A DNA stretch of 64,000 nt from an uncultured Eubacteriales bacterium. Lineage in GTDB: Bacteria; Bacillota; Clostridia; Oscillospirales; CAG-272. Under the pieces are notes generated by a model. The model was given only the letters and a program-made list of their open reading frames with translations, was not told where the DNA came from and made no database searches. Where the stretch lies: positions 62,001-126,000 of the forward strand of contig URDX01000003.1 in assembly GCA_900546695.1 (NCBI GenBank), read 5' to 3'. The position numbers were made by a program, and so were the translations under genes. Of the stretch, positions 59,109 to 64,000 are shown piece by piece. How positions within the stretch are numbered: the stretch's first letter is position 1; each line of letters starts with the position of its first letter.

Positions 59109-60806
59109 ATGAAGATCAGCCTTTTATATGGGGATCCAAATAAAAAGCCGCAGCCGATGGCGGGCGCGGAGCAGACGGTATACGATCTCTCGCTGGACCG
59201 TCTTGTAGCGCAGCTCTGCCCTGGCGAAGGTCGCGCGGATGCGCTGCTCAGAGCGCTGAAAACGCCGCTGACCTCGGCTGAGGACATAGTCTATCGGCAG
59301 CATATATTGCAGGACCTCGACTCCGACCGCGAGCTGCTGCGCTCGCTCTCAACGCTGCTCACCCGCTACGACAAGATTAAAAGCGACTGGGTCGAGCTGC
59401 GTTCGGGTGTCGCGCACATCTCGAGTGCGGGCGCGGAGGCGCGGCTTGAATGCGCATGCGCTTCGCTCAAGATAACGGCTGTATTTCCCCGCTCGCTCGC
59501 GTCATTCTTCGGCGGTATAGCTGAGCTGCTTGACCGCCCGACGCTGCACAGTGAGGGACTGACGGCACTGCGCGAGCTCTGCCGTTCGCTCGTTGACGAC
59601 AGCTCGCTCGGTGAGATTGTGGAGATATCCGACTCCTTCCGCTACGGCGAACCGTCGGAGCGCAGCTACCGCGCGGATATTGCGGTAACGCCCGAGCTTG
59701 AGGTCGGTCTGTGCGGTATCGTTTCGAGCGAGGTATGTGACAATGAACGCGAGCGCGAGGCGCAGCGGAAGAAATATCTGAAGCGGCTGCGCGAGCTTGA
59801 CGCGCTGCGCGCGCGGAAGCAAAATCTCGACACAAAGAGCAGAACACTGTCAAAGCTGCTCGGCTCGCTCTTCCCCCCCGCCGTCAGGTCGGACACGAAC
59901 GGCAAAAATGATTCAGACGGGCGCGGTACAGCGGAGCATGGCAACATAAAGCAGAACAGCGAAGGACGCGCCGTAAAGGAATTCGTCGACGGACGCGGTA
60001 CAAAGGACGGCACACTGCCGCTGCCCGAGAGCGCACGCGACGACATCTCTACCCTGCTCGCAGCCGCTACGGAGGACATCGACCGCGCACTGACCGCCGT
60101 TACCGACAGCATCTATTCGATGCTGCACGGACTCGGTGCGGAGCTGCGCTTTTATGAGGGCGCGCTTGCGCTCATGGACTCCGTTCGTGCGGGCTCGCTG
60201 CCGCTCGTCTACCCCGAGATAACCGAATCAGACTGCCGCTGCACCGCGCTGCGCGACATGTATCTGCTCTGCGAGGGCAAGTCGGGGGACGGTATAATAC
60301 CGAACGATCTCGAGCTCAGCGGCGACATCTACGGGATGATAGTCCGCGGCGGAAACGGCACGGGAAAGACCGTCTTTCTGCGCTCGGTCGGCACGGCTCA
60401 GCTGATCGCGCAAGCGGGGCTGCCCGTATGCGCAGACAGTGCGCGCGTCGCGATACGCCGCGGCGTTTACACGCATTTTTCCTCGGCTGAGGAGGATTTC
60501 ACTGCCGGCGATACCGCAGGGCGCTTTGAGGGCGAGGTCAGAGCAGTATCCGCGATAATGGATGTTCTGACCGACGGCTCGCTGCTGCTGCTGAATGAGA
60601 CCTTTCAGACGACGTCGTACGCCGAGGGCGCCGACGCAATGGCCGGTATACTCTCGGTGCTCCCCGAGCTCGGGACAAAATATATATTTGTCACCCATCT
60701 CGGCGATATCGGCGACATCGACAGAGACGGTCATGTTAAGCTGATGAAAACGCTCATAACCGCACCCGACGGCAGCACGGAGGGCAAAAAATACGTCCTA
60801 TCCTGA
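59109..60806 (+). CDS. MutS-related ATPase, non-mismatch-repair type, copy B
   Basis: A 565-aa paralogue of the preceding gene with Walker A RGGNGTGKTV (residues 413-422), the RRGVYTHFSSAEEDF block, Walker B-like LLLLNETFQTT and FVTHLGDIGDID. Mismatch-recognition and Smr domains are absent. Residues ~260-300 form a low-complexity Gly/Asp/Asn-rich insert with repeated DGRGT (DSDGRGTAEHG and VDGRGTKDG). The start has AAAGG 11 bases upstream, within the duplicated fragment. It ends at a bidirectional terminator. Function unknown; a two-subunit complex with copy A is plausible. Confidence 0.84.
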   Translation: MKISLLYGDPNKKPQPMAGAEQTVYDLSLDRLVAQLCPGEGRADALLRALKTPLTSAEDIVYRQHILQDLDSDRELLRSLSTLLTRYDKIKSDWVELRSGVAHISSAGAEARLECACASLKITAVFPRSLASFFGGIAELLDRPTLHSEGLTALRELCRSLVDDSSLGEIVEISDSFRYGEPSERSYRADIAVTPELEVGLCGIVSSEVCDNEREREAQRKKYLKRLRELDALRARKQNLDTKSRTLSKLLGSLFPPAVRSDTNGKNDSDGRGTAEHGNIKQNSEGRAVKEFVDGRGTKDGTLPLPESARDDISTLLAAATEDIDRALTAVTDSIYSMLHGLGAELRFYEGALALMDSVRAGSLPLVYPEITESDCRCTALRDMYLLCEGKSGDGIIPNDLELSGDIYGMIVRGGNGTGKTVFLRSVGTAQLIAQAGLPVCADSARVAIRRGVYTHFSSAEEDFTAGDTAGRFEGEVRAVSAIMDVLTDGSLLLLNETFQTTSYAEGADAMAGILSVLPELGTKYIFVTHLGDIGDIDRDGHVKLMKTLITAPDGSTEGKKYVLS

Positions 60807-60875
60807 GAGCAGCGCGCAAAGCTTGCGCCCCGACACACCGAAACCGTACATGGGCCAACCCAAGCAGAATACAAT

Positions 60876-60930
60876 CAAAAAGCACTGCGACAGACGGAGC
60901 AATTCCGCCGCATCGCAGTGCATTTTAATT
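60876..60930. terminator. Bidirectional intrinsic terminator between convergent genes
   Basis: GCACTGCG (60882-60889) pairs with CGCAGTGC (60914-60921), with an inner CGGA/TCCG. TTTTT follows on the minus strand and ATTTTAATT on the plus strand, serving the SGNH gene and the MutS-like gene. Confidence 0.85.
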
Positions 60931-61005
60931 GTTATTTGTACATCGCCGCACGGCAAAAAGCATCTGCGCTGATGCATCAACCGCGCAATACCTGCCGCGC
61001 CGGCG

Positions 61006-61695
61006 TCAGCCGAGCTCGGGTATCGCTTCGATCAGCACGCGCCCCATAACGGCGTAGCCCTCTCCGCACGGGTGCACACCGTCGTGCGTTATGCCGCCCC
61101 TGATAAGCAGCCCGTCATCCGAGGCAAGCGCGGAGTGAAAGTCGATATACCGCGTTCCCGTGCGCTCGCAGAGTGCGCGGATGCCGTCATTTACCCGCAG
61201 GATAAGCTCGGCAAAATGATACCTGTCAAACGGCGGGCACAGGTCTGCGGGGAGCACCGAGCAGAGCGAAATTTCCGTTTCGGGGTGCTGCGCCGCTCGC
61301 TCGAGCAGTGACGCGAGATTGCTAAGCAGCTCGGAAATCACCTTTTCCTCGTCTGCGCCGGGCTGCCGCCACCACAGATCGGGTGCGGTAGTCAGCAGGT
61401 CGTTTGTGCCCGCCATCACTATCGCGCGGCGCGGGTGCAGCTGAAAAACATCGGCATCGCTGCGCAGCAGCATGTATCGGCTCATATCACCGCCGATACC
61501 GCGATTGACCTTATATTTATCGGGGGCAAACCACAGGTCGAGGTCCCAGTGCTGAAATATCGAGTCGCCGAGAAAAACGACATCCACCGCGCGTCCGCGA
61601 TAGATTATCTGCTCGTTCAGTATATCAAACAGTGTGCGAAAATTGTCGGCGGTCGGCGCACTGCCGAATTTTCCGGGCGTAATATAGCTTTCCAT
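61006..61695 (-). CDS. SGNH/GDSL-family hydrolase
   Basis: A 229-aa SGNH esterase close to the platelet-activating-factor acetylhydrolase-like group. VVFLGDSIFQHWDLDLWF has the catalytic Ser45; NRGIGGDMSRYML gives the Gly block; VMAGTNDLLTT gives Asn; and THDGVHPCGEGY gives Asp and His. No signal peptide. AAAGGA is nine bases before the ATG at 61695; the ATG at 61701 would leave only three, so I prefer 61695. A consensus promoter precedes it and a terminator follows it. Confidence 0.9.
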   Translation of the reverse strand: MESYITPGKFGSAPTADNFRTLFDILNEQIIYRGRAVDVVFLGDSIFQHWDLDLWFAPDKYKVNRGIGGDMSRYMLLRSDADVFQLHPRRAIVMAGTNDLLTTAPDLWWRQPGADEEKVISELLSNLASLLERAAQHPETEISLCSVLPADLCPPFDRYHFAELILRVNDGIRALCERTGTRYIDFHSALASDDGLLIRGGITHDGVHPCGEGYAVMGRVLIEAIPELG

Positions 61696-61773
61696 ATACA
61701 TATATCCTTTCGCGCGGCGCGGAGTGCGAGCGTTATCGGCGTTTCCGCATCGCGTTATTTGCGTTCCGAGATG

Positions 61774-61802
61774 ATTATATAGCAGCGGCGCGGGGTTGTC
61801 AA
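61774..61802 (-). promoter_or_regulatory. Consensus sigma-A promoter of the SGNH gene
   Basis: Minus strand: TTGACA, 17-nt spacer, TATAAT; the -10 ends 78 bp before the ATG at 61695. Back to back with the plus-strand promoter at 61832. Confidence 0.92.
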
Positions 61803-61831
61803 TAATATTTGAAAATCAATGAAATTTTCTA

Positions 61832-61860
61832 TTGAAAACACCGTTCCCGTGTGTTATACT
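61832..61860 (+). promoter_or_regulatory. Sigma-A promoter of the DUF6472-deoC unit
   Basis: TTGAAA, 17-nt spacer, TATACT; 42 bp from the ATG at 61903. Confidence 0.85.
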
Positions 61861-61902
61861 AAACGTATATGTCGCAGAGGAGCGTGACCCGATACGGAAA
61901 AC

Positions 61903-62082
61903 ATGACCGAATGCAGCTGCGAGGACTGCGAATTTTATGACTATGACGAGGCGGACGATTCGTACGCCTGCAGACTCAGCCTCGACGAGGACGAATACGG
62001 CGAGATGCTGAGCTCGCGCAGCGGTCGATGCCGCTACTATCGCGCATACGACGAATACAAAACGGTACGAAAGCAGATATAA
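61903..62082 (+). CDS. Small cysteine-rich DUF6472-type protein
   Basis: A 59-aa protein. It begins MTECSCEDCEFYDYDEADDS, then YACRLSLDEDEYGEM, and ends CRYYRAYDEYKTVRKQI. Four cysteines in a C-x-C/CxxC plus C...C pattern (C4, C6, C9, C23, C43) suggest a small zinc-binding fold. The pattern matches the DUF6472 family of Clostridia; its function is unknown. The Shine-Dalgarno is weak (GGA five bases before ATG). The stop is one base before the deoC start, so the two are translationally coupled. Confidence 0.85.
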   Translation: MTECSCEDCEFYDYDEADDSYACRLSLDEDEYGEMLSSRSGRCRYYRAYDEYKTVRKQI

Positions 62083-62083
62083 A

Positions 62084-62764
62084 ATGAACGAAAACAGAGA
62101 GATAACGGTCGCCGAGATACTCTCCCGCTGCGACCATACCCTGCTCGCGCAGGACGCGACATGGGATAAGATAAAGGAAACGCTCGACGACGGAATGAAA
62201 TACGGTGTCGCATCGGCATGCATACCGCCCTGCTTTGTCGCGCGGGCAAAGGAATATGTCGGAGACAGACTCCCCATCTGCACCGTGATTGGCTTTCCGC
62301 TCGGCTACTGCGAGACGGCGGCTAAACTGACGGAAGCGCGTGAGGCACTTGCAAGCGGCGCGGACGAGCTCGATATGGTAATAAACATCGGCGCGCTCCG
62401 CGAGGGCAGACGCGGATATGTCCGCGACGAGATAGCAGCGCTTAAAGATGTCTGCGGCGAGCGCATATTAAAAGTAATAATCGAGACCTGCCTGCTCACC
62501 GAGGACGAGAAAAAGCTGATGTGCGAGCTTGTCAGCGAGGCGCACGCGGACTTTATAAAGACCTCAACAGGCTTTTCTGCGAGCGGTGCGACGCGCGAGG
62601 ATGTTGCACTGCTGCGCAGATATGTCGCACCCGAGGTGCGCGTCAAGGCTGCGGGCGGGATAAAGGACCTTTCCGACGCTGCGGACTTCATCCGTCTCGG
62701 CGCAGACCGCCTCGGAACGAGCCGCATCGTGCGTGCGGTAAAGGCGGCGGAGAAAAATTCGTAA
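62084..62764 (+). CDS. deoC: Deoxyribose-phosphate aldolase
   Basis: Class I aldolase that splits 2-deoxyribose-5-phosphate into glyceraldehyde-3-phosphate and acetaldehyde, in deoxynucleoside catabolism. The 226-aa TIM barrel has the start CDHTLLAQDAT, GVASACIPPCFVARAKE, the ELDMVINIGALREG block, LKVIIETCLLT and the Schiff-base Lys159 in ADFIKTSTGFSASGAT; VKAAGGIKD follows. All catalytic positions are intact. It follows the DUF6472 gene by one base. Confidence 0.97.
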   Translation: MNENREITVAEILSRCDHTLLAQDATWDKIKETLDDGMKYGVASACIPPCFVARAKEYVGDRLPICTVIGFPLGYCETAAKLTEAREALASGADELDMVINIGALREGRRGYVRDEIAALKDVCGERILKVIIETCLLTEDEKKLMCELVSEAHADFIKTSTGFSASGATREDVALLRRYVAPEVRVKAAGGIKDLSDAADFIRLGADRLGTSRIVRAVKAAEKNS

Positions 62765-62936
62765 GTCCCGACGCGGCTGAACTGCACCGCATAATTTATG
62801 GCGCGGCAAACTTTCAAGGCTGTTGTACGGAATGACCGAGCATACGCGCCGTCTCTCGTCACGATTTGACGCGACCGCTGCCGACTTTAACAATTCAAGG
62901 TCCGTGTGACCGCAGATATACCATCGGAGAACCTAC

Positions 62937-63431
62937 ATGAACAAAGAAGAAACCATTGCCCTGCTCGATACGAGCGGGATAAAATACGAGCGCTTCGACC
63001 ATCGCACGGTATTTACCGTCGACGACGGCGAGGGGATAGAATTTCCGCACCCCGAAGCGGGAACTAAAAATCTGTTTGTCCGCGACGACAAAAAGCAGCA
63101 TTTTTACCTGATAACCGTCTGCGAGCATAAGCGGGTAGACCTCAAGGCTTTCGCCGCAGAAAACGGTCTGAGAAAGCTCTCATTCGCCTCGGAGGAGGAT
63201 CTGTGGCAGTATCTTGCACTCCGCCCAGGGTCGGTCTCGCCGCTCGGGCTGCTGTCGGGCAATGCGGGGGAGGTCCGCTTCTTTCTCGATGCCGACCTGC
63301 GCGGCTCGCTCGTCGGTGCGCACCCGTGTGAGAACACCGCAACGGTCTACCTTTCGGATTCCGACCTGCTCTCGCTGCTGCGCGGCGCGGGAATAGAATG
63401 CAGCTATACGAGCATTCCGGAGAGAGACTGA
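62937..63431 (+). CDS. YbaK/ProX-type aminoacyl-tRNA deacylase
   Basis: A 164-aa trans-editing domain protein of the ProX/PrdX group, which hydrolyses mischarged tRNA such as Ala-tRNA-Pro. YERFDHRTVFTVDDGEGIEFPHPEAGTKNLFVRDDKKQHFYLI is the characteristic N-terminal block, then KLSFASEEDLW, PGSVSPLGLL and the Gly/His-containing VGAHPCENTATVYL loop. CGGAG precedes the ATG. The AEC gene starts one base after its stop. Confidence 0.9.
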   Translation: MNKEETIALLDTSGIKYERFDHRTVFTVDDGEGIEFPHPEAGTKNLFVRDDKKQHFYLITVCEHKRVDLKAFAAENGLRKLSFASEEDLWQYLALRPGSVSPLGLLSGNAGEVRFFLDADLRGSLVGAHPCENTATVYLSDSDLLSLLRGAGIECSYTSIPERD

Positions 63432-63432
63432 T

Positions 63433-64000
63433 ATGTTTTTCACCGCTCTGCAAAACGTACTTATAACCGTCTTTTACGCAGCACCCGGCTTTATTGTAAA
63501 ACGCATGGGAAAGATAAAGGAGGAGCACATTCCGTCGCTCTCCGCCGTGCTGATATACATATGCACGCCGTTTCTCGAAATATCCGCATTTATGCGGCTC
63601 GAATATTCGCCGCGCCTGCTCGGCGAGATGGGGCTGTACTTCATCATCAGCCTTCTGCTCCAGGCGCTGTTTATCCTGTTCATGTTTTTCGTGCTCGGGC
63701 GTGCGCATCACGGGCTGACGACCCGCGAGCGTCTGCTCGGTCTCGCGTCTGCGCTCGGCAACGTCGGCTTTTTCGGCATGCCGATAATGCTCACTGTATT
63801 TTCGGGCTACCCCGAAGCCGCATGCTTCAGCTCGGTCAACATGCTGACGCTGAACATTCTCGGCTTTACCGTCGGTATATTCGGAATAACGGGAAAGCGC
63901 GAATTCCTCTCACTGCGTCAGGCGTTCATCAATCCTAACATGCTCGGCGTCGTCATTGCCCTGCCCATCTACATTTTCGGGCTTGCCGACGTCATGCCGC
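63433..64000 (+). CDS. AEC-family (auxin efflux carrier-like) transporter, 3' end outside the window
   Basis: The first 189 residues of a polytopic membrane transporter. Visible are MFFTALQNVLITVFYAAPGFIVKRMGKI, the LSAVLIYICTPFLEISAFMRL helix, and the family-typical ASALGNVGFFGMPIMLTVFSGYPEA segment, then FINPNMLGVVIALPIYIFG. AEC carriers export small organic acids such as malate; the substrate here is unknown. The ATG at 63433 starts one base after the preceding stop, so translation is coupled; no clear Shine-Dalgarno beyond GAGAG. Confidence 0.88.
   Translation, partial: MFFTALQNVLITVFYAAPGFIVKRMGKIKEEHIPSLSAVLIYICTPFLEISAFMRLEYSPRLLGEMGLYFIISLLLQALFILFMFFVLGRAHHGLTTRERLLGLASALGNVGFFGMPIMLTVFSGYPEAACFSSVNMLTLNILGFTVGIFGITGKREFLSLRQAFINPNMLGVVIALPIYIFGLADVMP

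Noticed and set aside
57530..60806. Canonical MutS or MutS2 mismatch/recombination genes
   Set aside because: Both proteins are too short and lack domain I with Phe-x-Glu, and the Smr nuclease domain.
1..64000. CRISPR arrays, prophage, complete insertion sequences, tRNA genes
   Set aside because: I looked for regularly spaced repeats, integrase or transposase motifs and tRNA T-loop signatures and found none.

Overview
The window looks like a chromosomal segment of a GC-rich member of the class Clostridia (Bacillota), probably an uncultured gut Oscillospiraceae-type bacterium. This rests on the gene set (a GlgC/GlgD ADP-glucose pyrophosphorylase pair, a SpoVB-like flippase, TmcAL, proteins of the DUF3048, DUF4830 and DUF6472 types), a type A RNase P RNA, and many promoters close to the vegetative sigma-A consensus with 17-bp spacers. 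No tRNA, CRISPR array, prophage or intact insertion sequence was seen.

Layout: 1-8.9 kb holds murD (cut by the left edge), rnpB, pncB, an SGNH hydrolase, a DUF3048 lipoprotein with a small partner, a GH172-type (DUF2961) enzyme divergent from an AraC regulator, and tmcAL. 9-11.3 kb holds ackA and a TIM-barrel isomerase. 11.3-22.2 kb is storage glucan metabolism on the minus strand: a strong promoter in front of glgB-glgC-glgD-glgA-glgP, with a GH13 alpha-glucan hydrolase downstream. gdhA follows with its own promoter and terminator. 24-28.4 kb (plus) has a flippase, tsaE, tsaB, rpiB and a second SGNH hydrolase.

28.7-45.5 kb is a 16-gene minus-strand surface-glycan locus, visibly AT-richer than its flanks and mostly with overlapping or touching genes behind one sigma-A-like promoter at 45588-45616. 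It encodes a DegT aminotransferase, an initiating sugar-phosphate transferase, three glycosyltransferases, a TagD-like cytidylyltransferase, two carbohydrate deacetylase-like proteins, a polymerase, a flippase, a UDP-glucose dehydrogenase and a nucleotidyltransferase-fold protein. It also carries two copies of a two-gene module: an FrhB-type iron-sulfur protein directly followed by a LicD-family phosphotransferase. This repeated module is the best candidate for an undescribed biochemical unit.

46-64 kb (mostly plus) has a MATE transporter with an attenuator-like leader, a cyclophilin, a DUF4830 protein, a glycerol-1-phosphate dehydrogenase, a YhaO/HAD/YhaN group, a P-type ATPase, two MutS-like ATPases, a third SGNH hydrolase, a 59-aa DUF6472-type protein, deoC, a YbaK/ProX-type deacylase and the start of an AEC transporter.

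Two patterns recur outside the glycan locus. Four plus-strand genes have a small GC-rich hairpin between Shine-Dalgarno and AUG, which would restore normal spacing. Several gene ends carry short, diverged direct repeats; one of them is a decayed copy of the C-terminus of a MutS-like gene.
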